Shown here piece by piece: positions 28,370 through 36,488 of a stretch of DNA of 64,000 nucleotides (its first letter is position 1; every line of letters begins with the position of its first letter). The stretch covers positions 248,001 to 312,000 of the forward strand of contig NZ_JADIVZ010000001.1 in assembly GCF_015319165.1 (NCBI RefSeq), in the 5' to 3' direction. Under the pieces are notes generated by a model that saw only the letters and a program-made list of their open reading frames with translations, made no database searches and had not been told where the DNA came from. The DNA is from Nocardioides acrostichi (GTDB lineage: Bacteria; Actinomycetota; Actinomycetes; Propionibacteriales; Nocardioidaceae). The translations under genes and the position numbers were made by a program.

Positions 28370-29553
28370 GCGCGCTCGTCGCGACCGAGGCGTCGACCCC
28401 GACCGAGCTGCGCGACCTCGCTCGCACCATCGGGCGCGACGTCGCCGCGGTGCATGCCGCCGACGTCGACCGGCAGGCCCGGTTCCCGAAGGAGACCATC
28501 GACGCGCTGCGTGAGGCCCGGCTGCTCGGCGCGCTGGTGCCGGTGGAGCTCGGCGGCCTCGGCCACGACGTACGGCAGATGGCGGCCGTCGTGCGCGAGC
28601 TCGGTCGCCACTGCGCGTCGTCGGCCATGATCCTGGCGATGCACGACAGCCAGGCGGCCTGTCTGACCCGCCACGGCGACACCGAGCCGTTACGGGCCTT
28701 CCAGCGCCGGATGGCCACCGAGCAGCTGCTCATCGCCTCGGCGACCACCGAGATCGGCATCGGCGGCAACACCCGCTCCTCCTCGTGTGCCGTCGAGCGC
28801 AGCGGCGGGAGGTTCACGCTCACCAAGCAGGCGCCCGTCATCTCCTACGGCGAGTACGCCGACGCCGTGCTGGTCACCGCGCGCCGGGCCGACGACGCGG
28901 CCGACTCCGACCAGGTGCTCGTGGTCTGCGAGCGCAGCGACGACTCCACCCTCGGGCTCGAGCCGATCTCGGGCTGGGACACCCTGGGCTTCCGCGGCAC
29001 CTGCTCGCGCGGGTTCACCCTCACCGCCACCGGCCCCGAGTCGTCGGTGTGCGAGGTGCCCTTCGGCGACATCTCGGCCGCGACCATGCTGCCGGTCTCG
29101 CACCTGCTGTGGTCGTCGCTGTGGCGGGGGCTCGCCGACGAGGCAGCCGACCGGGCCCGCCGCTTCGTGCAGAAGGCCGCGCGTCGCGACCTCAGCACGA
29201 TCCCGCCGGGGGCGCAGCGCCTGGCCGAGCTCCAGGTCGAGCTCCAACAGCTCGGGGCCTCCGTGGAGCACCTGCTCGGTCGCTACACGGCAGTGCAGGA
29301 CGATCCCGAGGCCACGTCGTCGCTCGACTTCATGATCTCGATCAACACCTTGAAGGTGAATGCGTCGACCGCCGTGGTCGACGTCCTCAACCGGGCCATA
29401 ATCATCTGCGGCATCGCGGGCTACCGCGAGGACTCCGAGTTCAGTCTGGGCCGGCTGCTGCGCGATGCGCACGGCGCGGCCGTCATGGTCAACAACGACC
29501 GGATCATGGGCAACACCGCCCGACTCACGTTGATGCTGCGGGGGGAGCAGTGA
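28366..29553 (+). CDS. Acyl-CoA dehydrogenase-family flavoprotein
   Basis: A 395-residue FAD enzyme of the acyl-CoA dehydrogenase fold. The N-terminal helical domain contains LLGALVPVELGGLGHDVRQ. The FAD-contact strand, usually TEPGAGSD, reads TTEIGIGGNTRSSS. The C-terminal GIAGYREDSEFSLGRLLRDAHG matches the family's GGxGY...RDAR block. At the usual (Y)EGT catalytic-base position the sequence is VNNDRI (about 375-380), so the common Glu base is absent or relocated. It overlaps the carrier protein (GTGA) and the ligase (TGATG). It most likely oxidises a carrier-bound substrate, as in other ACP-dependent members (inference). Confidence 0.85.
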   Translation: MSALVATEASTPTELRDLARTIGRDVAAVHAADVDRQARFPKETIDALREARLLGALVPVELGGLGHDVRQMAAVVRELGRHCASSAMILAMHDSQAACLTRHGDTEPLRAFQRRMATEQLLIASATTEIGIGGNTRSSSCAVERSGGRFTLTKQAPVISYGEYADAVLVTARRADDAADSDQVLVVCERSDDSTLGLEPISGWDTLGFRGTCSRGFTLTATGPESSVCEVPFGDISAATMLPVSHLLWSSLWRGLADEAADRARRFVQKAARRDLSTIPPGAQRLAELQVELQQLGASVEHLLGRYTAVQDDPEATSSLDFMISINTLKVNASTAVVDVLNRAIIICGIAGYREDSEFSLGRLLRDAHGAAVMVNNDRIMGNTARLTLMLRGEQ

Positions 29554-30500
29554 TGACGAGCCCGACCACCGAGACTGCCGGGAGCCCGAGAGCCCCGGGC
29601 ACCTGCTATGCCGACGCCGCCGCGTTCCGCTCCGCCCTGCTCGACGCCGGGCTGCTCGTGCCGACAGCTGCCACGGGTCTCTACCAGCGCTCCGGCGACT
29701 TCGAGGACGCCGTCCGGGCCGTCGAGGCCTGGGCCGGATCGCTTCGGCTCGACGCCTACCCGCGCCGCTCGCTGCCGCCGATCCTGCCGCGGGCGGACTT
29801 CCTCCAGACCGACTACCTGCGCTCGTTCCCCGACCTGGCCGGCATCGTCAGTGTGTTCACCGGGGGCGACGCCGAGCACCGGGCACTGCTGGAGGATCTC
29901 GACGCCGGTGGCAACGGGTCCACCGTGCTCGAGCCCGCCGAGACGGTGCTCAGCTCCGCGGTGTGCCACTCCGTCTACCCGACCCTCGACCCGGCCATCC
30001 CCGACGAGGGCCTCCGCCTGGAGGCCAGCGGATTCGCCTTCCGGCACGAGCCGAGCCTGGACCCGGTGCGCATGCAGTCGTTCCGGATGCTCGAGCACGT
30101 GTGCGTCGGCACCCCGGCGCAGGCCGAGGCGCACCGTGACGTCTGGCTGCCGCGGATGGCCGAGGGGCTGGGGTCGCTCGGGCTCGACGTGCGCATCGAG
30201 GCCGCCAACGACCCGTTCTTCGGTCGGGTCGGCCGGATGCTGGCGGCGAACCAGCAGCAGGCCTCGCTCAAGCACGAGCTCGTCGTCGACATCCACGACG
30301 AGAAGCCGACCGCGATCGGCTCGACCAACTACCACGAGGACCACTTCAGCGTGCTCTTCGACCTCACGACTCCCGACGGGAATCTCGCGCACTCCGGGTG
30401 TGCCGCCTTCGGTCTGGAGCGGATCGCGTTGGCGCTGCTGTCCCGGCACGGGCTCGAGCCGGGGCATTGGCCCACCGAGGTGCGCCGGGAGCTCGGCTGA
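29553..30500 (+). CDS. Amino acid--[acyl-carrier-protein] ligase (class II aaRS-like)
   Basis: A 315-residue homolog of the catalytic core of atypical seryl-tRNA synthetases, without a tRNA-binding arm. Motif 2 is FRHE (163-166) and motif 3 GLER (287-290). The zinc ligands of this family are all visible: Cys138 (AVCHSVYP), Glu181 (MLEHV) and Cys283 (HSGCAAFGLER). Characterised members activate Gly or Ala with ATP and load it on the phosphopantetheine of a small carrier protein instead of tRNA. It starts within the flavoprotein stop (TGATG), and its stop overlaps the hydrolase start. The amino acid specificity cannot be read from sequence. Confidence in the family is high. Confidence 0.92.
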   Translation: MTSPTTETAGSPRAPGTCYADAAAFRSALLDAGLLVPTAATGLYQRSGDFEDAVRAVEAWAGSLRLDAYPRRSLPPILPRADFLQTDYLRSFPDLAGIVSVFTGGDAEHRALLEDLDAGGNGSTVLEPAETVLSSAVCHSVYPTLDPAIPDEGLRLEASGFAFRHEPSLDPVRMQSFRMLEHVCVGTPAQAEAHRDVWLPRMAEGLGSLGLDVRIEAANDPFFGRVGRMLAANQQQASLKHELVVDIHDEKPTAIGSTNYHEDHFSVLFDLTTPDGNLAHSGCAAFGLERIALALLSRHGLEPGHWPTEVRRELG

Positions 30501-32398
30501 TGGGCCCGGCGACCACAGCCCAGGCCGGCTCCACGGAGGTGGGCGGGAGCGAACCGATGCACCGAGAGGCGATGATGCCCGCCCTGCGCGCCGCGGCCTC
30601 CGTGCGCTACCCCGTGCCCGGCGGGAAGGACGGCGACGCGGCCCCGGCGACGGTGCCCACCCATCAGCAGGTCTGGTTCGGTGAGTCCGGCCGACCCTGG
30701 TACGGCTGGCTCTCGCTGCCGGCGAGGGGCCAGATGCGTGCGGCGGTCGTGCTGTGCTCGCCGATGGGCGAGGAGGGACGTTCGTCGCACCGCACGTTCC
30801 GTCGCCTCGCGGAGTCGCTGGCCGAGGCCGGCATCGCGTCCCTTCGGTTCGACTACGACGGCACCGGCGACTCCGCCGGTCAGATGACCGACCCCGACCG
30901 GGTGCGGGGGTGGCTCGACACGGTGGTCGCCGCGCGCGACTACCTCGCCGACCTCGGCGTCACCGAGGTCTCGGCGGTCGGGATGCGCCTCGGTGCGACG
31001 ATCGCGGCCCGTGCCGCCGCCGAGCACGCCGACACCGGCGCGCCGCTGTTCGAGCACTTCGTCTTGTGGGATCCCTGCGTCAGCGGCAAGGCGTTCCTGC
31101 GGCAGGGAGAGGCTCTCTACGGGTTCGGCGAGGAGGGCCGCTCGCCGCAGGACGGCCTGCGGCACACTCCGGGGTTCCAGTACACCGAGGACACCGCCCG
31201 CGAGATGCGGAGCCTGGATCTCTCGCGGCTGGCCGTCGACGCCCCGCTGCTCGGCGGGCGCGCGCTGGTGCTGCTGCGTGACGACCGCCCCCTCCAGCCC
31301 GGCATGGGTCGCGCCCTCGACCTGCTCGAAGCCGCCGTGCACGGTGCCGTGGACCGCCTGGACGCTCTCGACCAGGCCGACCTGCTCGAGACCCCGCCCA
31401 GTGACTGCGTGGTGCCGGAGCGGAGCCTGGCCGACGTCGTGACCTGGCTCTCCGACCACAGCGGCACCGAGCGCACCGTGGTCGCCGCCCCCGAGCCCGA
31501 CCGCGGGGTCGTGATCTCCCGGCCGGGGCGCGGCGACGTGATCGAGCAGTCGACGCTGCTCGGCGCGGGCGAGGGGCGTCCCGGGCTGTACGGCGTCGTG
31601 AGCGAACCCGTGGTGGTGCCGGAGAGCGACGGGCCGCGCCCCTGGGTCGTGCTGGTGAACGTGACGGTGGAGCACCACATCGGTCCGGGGCGGCAGTGGG
31701 TCGAGCTGGCCCGCGACTGGGCCTCGCGCGGGTTCCGCGTCGTCCGGCTCGATCAGTCCGGTGTGGGCGACGGTCCCTCGCGGGTCGACCTCTCAGACGA
31801 CATCAACTTCGACGAGAGCTGGCTCGACGACGTGCCGGCCGCCGTGCGCGAGCTCGGGGCCGACGGTTCGCCGGTCGCGATGATGGGCCTCTGCTCGGGC
31901 GTCTACTCCGCCCTCGAGGCGGCGGTGCGCTCCGAGGTCGACGCGATCTACGGCGTCAACCTGCGCCTGACCCTCTACGAGGCCGCGCGCGGCACCTCGG
32001 CCTACTCCAAGCAGCGCCGCGCCGCGATCGTGCCGCCGCGACCGATCGCCCGGCTCGCGGCCCGGCACCGGGTTCTCGCCGGTGGCATCTGGCGGCTCTA
32101 CCGGCAGTTCGCCTTCTGGAACGCGCCGGCGGCCGTGCTGTGGCGGGTGGCCCGCCGCGGCACCCACATCGAGGCCGTGGCGAACCCTCAGGACGCCCGG
32201 CACTTCCGCGAGGTGCTGGTCTGGCTGCCGTGCATGTGGTGGCTCCGGGCGCGCGGCCGGGTGCGGCTGGCTGCCTCGCGCAACGTCGACCACGCCATGC
32301 TGGCCCGGCGGGCCCAGCTCGAGGTGCGGCACCGGATGACGCGCTTCCTGCTGCGCCGCTACCCCACCCGCGCCGGCCACCTGCTGCCGCCGTCCTGA
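30500..32398 (+). CDS. Double alpha/beta-hydrolase with altered nucleophiles
   Basis: A 632-residue protein holding two alpha/beta-hydrolase domains. Domain 1 (about 55-330) has LCSPMGEEGRSSHRTF and SLRFDYDGTGDS; its nucleophile elbow G-x-S-x-G is GMRLG (161-165), with Arg in place of Ser, so it is probably inactive. Domain 2 (about 355-610) has HHIGPGRQWVELAR and VVRLDQSGVGDG; its elbow is GLCSG (463-467), giving Cys465 as nucleophile. Cys-type hydrolases of this kind occur beside ACP genes elsewhere, for example the exosortase-A-associated hydrolases. It is the last gene of the coupled operon and may release or transfer the carrier-bound product (inference). Confidence 0.82.
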   Translation: MGPATTAQAGSTEVGGSEPMHREAMMPALRAAASVRYPVPGGKDGDAAPATVPTHQQVWFGESGRPWYGWLSLPARGQMRAAVVLCSPMGEEGRSSHRTFRRLAESLAEAGIASLRFDYDGTGDSAGQMTDPDRVRGWLDTVVAARDYLADLGVTEVSAVGMRLGATIAARAAAEHADTGAPLFEHFVLWDPCVSGKAFLRQGEALYGFGEEGRSPQDGLRHTPGFQYTEDTAREMRSLDLSRLAVDAPLLGGRALVLLRDDRPLQPGMGRALDLLEAAVHGAVDRLDALDQADLLETPPSDCVVPERSLADVVTWLSDHSGTERTVVAAPEPDRGVVISRPGRGDVIEQSTLLGAGEGRPGLYGVVSEPVVVPESDGPRPWVVLVNVTVEHHIGPGRQWVELARDWASRGFRVVRLDQSGVGDGPSRVDLSDDINFDESWLDDVPAAVRELGADGSPVAMMGLCSGVYSALEAAVRSEVDAIYGVNLRLTLYEAARGTSAYSKQRRAAIVPPRPIARLAARHRVLAGGIWRLYRQFAFWNAPAAVLWRVARRGTHIEAVANPQDARHFREVLVWLPCMWWLRARGRVRLAASRNVDHAMLARRAQLEVRHRMTRFLLRRYPTRAGHLLPPS

Positions 32399-32402
32399 CC
32401 CG

Positions 32403-32467
32403 CGAGGGGTCGCGAATCGTCCCTCGAGGGGTCGGGAATGGTCCCTCGAGGGGTCGGGAAATGCTGA
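32403..32467 (+). repeat. 22-bp tandem repeat array before folC (second family)
   Basis: Three head-to-tail units start at 32403, 32425 and 32447, each containing cgaggggtcgSgaatSgtcc; the third diverges at its end. Period 22 bp is the same as the arrays at 13.3, 46.0, 61.6 and 62.6 kb, but the sequence differs. It starts 5 bases after the hydrolase stop and ends 17 bases before the folC -10. Confidence 0.85.
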
Positions 32468-32483
32468 CCGACGCGCGACGGCC

Positions 32484-32489
32484 TAGGCT
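32484..32489 (+). promoter_or_regulatory. -10 element TAGGCT for folC
   Basis: TAGGCT ends 9 bases before the folC ATG at 32499. Confidence 0.5.
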
Positions 32490-32498
32490 GGCGAGAAC

Positions 32499-33899
32499 AT
32501 GACTGACACACCTCTGGACGCCGGCGTCCCGCGCCTGGCCGAGACCGTCTCCGAGGTCGAGGACGCCCTGCTCTCGCGGTGGCCCGAGACACGTATGGAG
32601 CCCTCTCTCGATCGCATCGGCGCGCTGATGGAGCTGCTCGGCGACCCACAACGCTCGTTCCGGGCGGTGCACCTGACCGGCACCAACGGCAAGACGTCGA
32701 CGTCGCGCATGGTCGATGCCCTGCTGCGTGCCGTCGAGCTGCGCACCGGCCGGTTCACGAGCCCGCACGTGGAGCGCATGGCCGAGCGCATCGGCATCGA
32801 CGGCGAGCCGCTCGACGACGAGGCGTTCGTGCGGGCCTTCAACGACATCGCGCCGTATCTCGCCATGGTCGACGACGACCAGCCGCACCCGCTGTCGTTC
32901 TTCGAGACCATGGTCGGCACGGCCTACGCCGCCTTCGCCGACGCACCCGTCGACGTCGCCGTCGTCGAGGTGGGCCTGGGGGGCGCGTGGGACGCCACCA
33001 ACGTGATCGACGCCGACGTGGCGGTGCTGCTGCCCGTGGCGGTCGACCACGCGCGCTACCTGGGCGAGACGCCCGAAGCGATCGCGCAGGAGAAGGTCGG
33101 CATCGTCAAGCCGGGCTCGGTGGTGGTCTCGGCGCAGCAGACGCCCGAGGTCGCGGCGGTGGTGGCGGCGCGCGCGGCCGAGGTGGGCGCGACCGTGCTG
33201 ACCGAGGGAGTCGACTTCGGCGTCGTCGCCCGCACGCCGGCCGTGGGCGGGCAGCTGGTCACCCTGCGGGGCGCTCGTGCCACCTACGAGGATCTCTTCG
33301 TGCCGCTCTACGGCGCCCACCAGGCGCAGAACGCCGCGGTCGCGCTGGCCGCCGTCGAGGCGTTCGTCGGTGGCCGGGAGCCACTCGACGGCGAACTCGT
33401 GAGTGCCGCCTTCGCCGAGGTCACCTCGCCCGCGCGGCTCGAGGTCGTGCGCCGCAGCCCGACCGTCATCCTCGACGCCGCCCACAACCCGCACGGCGCC
33501 GAGGCCACCGCCGCCGCGCTCGAGGACTCCTTCACCTTCGACCCGCTCATCGGCGTGGTCGGCGTCATGGGCGACAAGGACGCCGAGGGCCTGCTCGCCG
33601 CCCTGGAGCCGGCCCTGGCCCACGTGGTGGTCACGCAGAACTCCACCGCACGGGCGGTGCCGGCCGAGCAGCTCGCGGTGGTGGCGCGCGAGGTGTTCGG
33701 CGACGACCGCGTGAGCGTCGTCTCGAGGCTGGACGACGCCATCGCCGCGGCGGCCACGCTCGCGGAGGCCGGCGACAGCGTCGGATCCTCGATCGGGGCG
33801 GGAGCCGTCGTGGTCACCGGGTCGGTCGTCACCGCGGGGGAGGCCCGGACCCTGCTGGCGCGGCCCGAGCGTCGTCCGGCAGCGGGTGAGGAGGCGTGA
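32499..33899 (+). CDS. folC: Bifunctional folylpolyglutamate synthase/dihydrofolate synthase
   Basis: A 466-residue Mur-ligase-family enzyme that adds glutamate to dihydropteroate and to folates. The ATP-binding loop is LTGTNGKTS (59-67). FTSPHVERMAERI is the folate-contact motif, VVEVGLGGAWDATNVI the Mg/ATP motif, and VILDAAHNPHG the C-terminal-domain signature. The C-terminal tail after AEQLAVVAREV is normal. The DUF4233 gene overlaps its stop (GTGA), a constant actinobacterial pairing. In many actinobacteria folC follows valS; here the five-gene carrier-protein operon separates them. Confidence 0.95.
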   Translation: MTDTPLDAGVPRLAETVSEVEDALLSRWPETRMEPSLDRIGALMELLGDPQRSFRAVHLTGTNGKTSTSRMVDALLRAVELRTGRFTSPHVERMAERIGIDGEPLDDEAFVRAFNDIAPYLAMVDDDQPHPLSFFETMVGTAYAAFADAPVDVAVVEVGLGGAWDATNVIDADVAVLLPVAVDHARYLGETPEAIAQEKVGIVKPGSVVVSAQQTPEVAAVVAARAAEVGATVLTEGVDFGVVARTPAVGGQLVTLRGARATYEDLFVPLYGAHQAQNAAVALAAVEAFVGGREPLDGELVSAAFAEVTSPARLEVVRRSPTVILDAAHNPHGAEATAAALEDSFTFDPLIGVVGVMGDKDAEGLLAALEPALAHVVVTQNSTARAVPAEQLAVVAREVFGDDRVSVVSRLDDAIAAAATLAEAGDSVGSSIGAGAVVVTGSVVTAGEARTLLARPERRPAAGEEA

Positions 33900-34258
33900 A
33901 CCGGTCGCCCCGTCGCGGCATGTGCGCCGCGATGCTGACCCTCGAGGCCATCACGCTGGGCCTCTCGACCCCGGTGATGATCGCGCTGACCGACGTGGGC
34001 ACGGGAGCGGCGCTGGGCATCGGTCTGGGGCTGGCCGCGGTGTGCCTGGTGCTGGCCGGTCTGCTGCGCGCGGAATGGGCCTACCTGGCGGGCTGGATCG
34101 TGCAGGCGGCCGCGATCGCCCTCGGCTTCGTCGTGCCGGCCATGTTCTTCCTCGGCATCGTCTTCGGCCTGCTGTGGGGCACCGCCGACCTGCTCGGCCG
34201 GCGCATCGACCGCGAGCGCGCCGAGGCCTACGCCGCCCACGCCGCCGGGAGTGAGTGA
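33896..34258 (+). CDS. DUF4233 domain-containing membrane protein
   Basis: A 120-residue protein with four membrane helices (about 8-30, 39-56, 62-80 and 84-98), ending in a charged DRERAEAYAAH tail. It is recognised as DUF4233 by size, helix layout and its start inside the folC stop codon (GTGA at 33896). The short Arg-rich N-terminus with MCAAMLTLEAITLGL is typical. No function is established for the family; coupling to folC suggests a role near folate or cell-envelope metabolism, but this is weak inference. Confidence 0.85.
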   Translation: MNRSPRRGMCAAMLTLEAITLGLSTPVMIALTDVGTGAALGIGLGLAAVCLVLAGLLRAEWAYLAGWIVQAAAIALGFVVPAMFFLGIVFGLLWGTADLLGRRIDRERAEAYAAHAAGSE

Positions 34259-34291
34259 GACCGAGGCGCTGCGTCCGCCGCGACGAGTGCC

Positions 34292-35614
34292 TCAGAGCAC
34301 CCTCGCCAACGCGTCGAGCACCCGCTCGAGCTCGTCGTCGGTGCACGCGCCGAAGCCGAGCACCAGCCCTTCGAGACCGGCACTGCGGCAGTAGTCGCTC
34401 AGCGCGGGGATCTCGAAGCCCGCCCGGCGGGCCTCGGCGCGGGCCGCGTCGGCCAGCTCGCGCGGCAGCTCGACGGCGGCGTACATGCCAGCCACCGGGC
34501 CGGTCAGGCGTCCGCGGAAGGCCTCGGCGACGCGGGCGGCACGCGCGGCGTAGACCCGGCGCGCGGAGCGCACGACGCGATCGACGTACCCCTCTCGCAG
34601 CAAGGCCAGATAGGCACGCTGCACCGGCCAGGGCGCGGTGTCGTGGGTCAGGGCTCGGTGTCGGTCGAGCTCCGGCGTCAGGGCGGGTGGCGCCACCAGC
34701 CAGCCCAGGCGCAGGCTCGGCGCCACCGACTTCGAAGCCGTACCCAGGTAGGCCACCCGCTCACGGTCGAGGCTCGCCAACGCGGGCACCGGGGCCACGT
34801 CGTAGCGGAACTCGGAGTCGTAGTCGTCCTCGATCACCCACGAGCCGGACTCGCGGACGGTCGCGAGCAACCGCAGCCGCGTCGCGCCCGGCATCGTCGC
34901 GCCCAGCGGGTGCTGGTGGGCCGGCGTGACGTAGGCGGCGGCCGTGCCCGCGAGGTCGACGTCGGCGGCCAGCGCAGGGAGGTCGCGCACGGTGCGTCCG
35001 GCGGAGCGCACCGTCTCGACCGCGGCCCGGTAGCCGGGATCCTCGATCCCGATGGGGCCCGGGGGGAGGGCCACGAGCAGATGGCGCAGCCCATCGGTGG
35101 TGCCGCAGCACACGCGCACCTCGTCGGGGTCGACGTCTAGACCGCGCAGACGGGCCAGCCGCTCGGCCAGGGCGATGCGCAGTTCGAGGAGCCCGCGCGG
35201 GTCGTCGTAGCCGCGCGGCGGCGTGCTGGCCGCGACCTCGCGCCAGGCGCGTCGCCACGACGCGGCATGGCGCGGATCGATCCAGGGGGTGCCCGTGTCG
35301 AGGCGCACCAGGCCGCCGGCGGCGGCCTCAGGCGCCCGCCGGCGAGGACGCGCTGCGGGCGCGGCTCGCCCCGCTGCCACGAACGTGCCCGAGCCGTGGC
35401 GGCCCTCCAGCCACCCCTCGGCCACCAACTGGGCGTAGGCCTGCTCCACGATCGAGCGGGCCACCCCGAGGTCGCGCGCGAGCGCGCGACTGGAGGGCAG
35501 GGCGTCACCGGGGCGCAGGCGTCCGTCGGTCACCTGGGTGCGGATGCCGCTGCTCAGCTGCACCCCCAGGGGGCGGGTGAGGGAGCGGTCGAGGGCGACC
35601 GTGAGGGTGCGCAA
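34292..35614 (-). CDS. MocR/PdxR-family PLP-dependent transcriptional regulator
   Basis: A 440-residue regulator: an N-terminal GntR winged helix (about 5-75, including LPSSRALARDLGVARSIVEQAY) is fused to a class-I aminotransferase-like domain. The PLP-binding lysine is in YLGTASKSVAPSLRLGW, with DDYDSEFRY upstream. TTG 35614 is chosen as start because it puts 7 residues before the conserved LDRS strand, as in relatives; the longer reading to 35686 would overlap the divergent gene's start. MocR proteins sense PLP or related amines and often control vitamin B6 or amine genes. The divergent PPOX-type gene is its probable target. Confidence 0.88.
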   Translation of the reverse strand: MRTLTVALDRSLTRPLGVQLSSGIRTQVTDGRLRPGDALPSSRALARDLGVARSIVEQAYAQLVAEGWLEGRHGSGTFVAAGRAAPAARPRRRAPEAAAGGLVRLDTGTPWIDPRHAASWRRAWREVAASTPPRGYDDPRGLLELRIALAERLARLRGLDVDPDEVRVCCGTTDGLRHLLVALPPGPIGIEDPGYRAAVETVRSAGRTVRDLPALAADVDLAGTAAAYVTPAHQHPLGATMPGATRLRLLATVRESGSWVIEDDYDSEFRYDVAPVPALASLDRERVAYLGTASKSVAPSLRLGWLVAPPALTPELDRHRALTHDTAPWPVQRAYLALLREGYVDRVVRSARRVYAARAARVAEAFRGRLTGPVAGMYAAVELPRELADAARAEARRAGFEIPALSDYCRSAGLEGLVLGFGACTDDELERVLDALARVL

Positions 35615-35618
35615 CGAA

Positions 35619-35664
35619 GTGGCCTGTCGAGATAGTCGAAGAGTGGCACTTTCTACCAGGCCAC
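35619..35664. promoter_or_regulatory. Candidate MocR operator in the divergent gap
   Basis: gtggcctg (35619-35626) and caggccac (35657-35664) are perfect inverted repeats 30 bp apart, with a related gtggcact between them. They lie between the MocR start (35614) and the divergent PPOX gene (35685), the expected place for a shared operator. Confidence 0.5.
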
Positions 35665-35684
35665 CGAGTCGACACGATGATCGC

Positions 35685-36413
35685 ATGACCTCCTCGCCGT
35701 GCGCTCCGCACTCCACCTCCCTGCCGCCGCTCTCGCCCACCGCTCGCACCACGCCCACCCGAGGCCGCATCCGCCAGGTGGTCGAGCGCGAGCGACTCCA
35801 CGAGGTGCTGCGCGAGGCGCTGGTCGCCCACCTGGGATTCGTGCGTGACGCGGGGACCGGCGACGCCTCGACCGTCCGGCCGGTGGTGCTGCCGGTCGCC
35901 ATCGCCGTCGACCCCGAGGGGCCCGATGAGGGGGGCACGCTCTACGTGCACGGATCGGTGGCGGCCGGGTGGGCCGAGTCCGTGATCGGTCAGGAGGTGT
36001 GTGTCAGCGTCACCCTCCTCGACGGCCTGGTCGCGGCGCGGTCGGGCTTCCACCACTCCATGAACTACCGCAGCGCTGTGGTGCTGGGCACGGCGCGGCG
36101 GGTCGACGACGAGGAGGAGCGCCTCCGGGCACTCGCCGCGGTGGTCGACCACATGGTGCCCGGCCGCTCCGCCACCCTGCGCCCGGTGAGCCGCAAGGAA
36201 CTCGCGGCGACGCTGGTGCTCGCCGTCCCGCTCGCGGAGGCCTCGCTCAAGGTGCGCGCGGGAGGCCCGGTCGACGACGAGGCCGACGTCGCCTCCGGGG
36301 TGTGGGGAGGTCACGTGCCGATCCGGCTGGTCGCGGGTGAGGCGGTGCCGGCCGCCGACGCCGACGGCCCGGTACCCGATGACGTCGCCGCCCGGATCGC
36401 CGCGCTGCGCTGA
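35685..36413 (+). CDS. Pyridoxamine 5'-phosphate oxidase-family (FMN-binding split-barrel) protein
   Basis: A 242-residue PPOX-class split beta-barrel protein. FVRDAGTGDASTVRPVVLPVAIAVD and LYVHGSVAAGWAESVIGQEVCVSVTLLDGLVAARSGFHHSMNYRSAVVLG match the FMN-binding barrel, and the C-terminal SGVWGGHVPIRL block is typical. It is not the classical PdxH: the C-terminal substrate-binding signature is missing. It is divergent from a MocR regulator, which probably controls it. FMN or F420/heme binding and the substrate are unknown. The first 25 residues are Ser/Pro-rich, so the true start may be slightly downstream. Confidence 0.82.
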   Translation: MTSSPCAPHSTSLPPLSPTARTTPTRGRIRQVVERERLHEVLREALVAHLGFVRDAGTGDASTVRPVVLPVAIAVDPEGPDEGGTLYVHGSVAAGWAESVIGQEVCVSVTLLDGLVAARSGFHHSMNYRSAVVLGTARRVDDEEERLRALAAVVDHMVPGRSATLRPVSRKELAATLVLAVPLAEASLKVRAGGPVDDEADVASGVWGGHVPIRLVAGEAVPAADADGPVPDDVAARIAALR

Positions 36414-36475
36414 CCGGCCCACGCCGCGGTGCCCTCGGCCCGCCGACCGGCGAGCGGTCGATGCCCGGGCCTCGA

Positions 36476-36481
36476 TAGGGT
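36476..36481 (+). promoter_or_regulatory. -10 element TAGGGT for ndk (leaderless type)
   Basis: TAGGGT ends 7 bases before the ndk ATG at 36489. Confidence 0.5.
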
Positions 36482-36488
36482 CGCCCCC

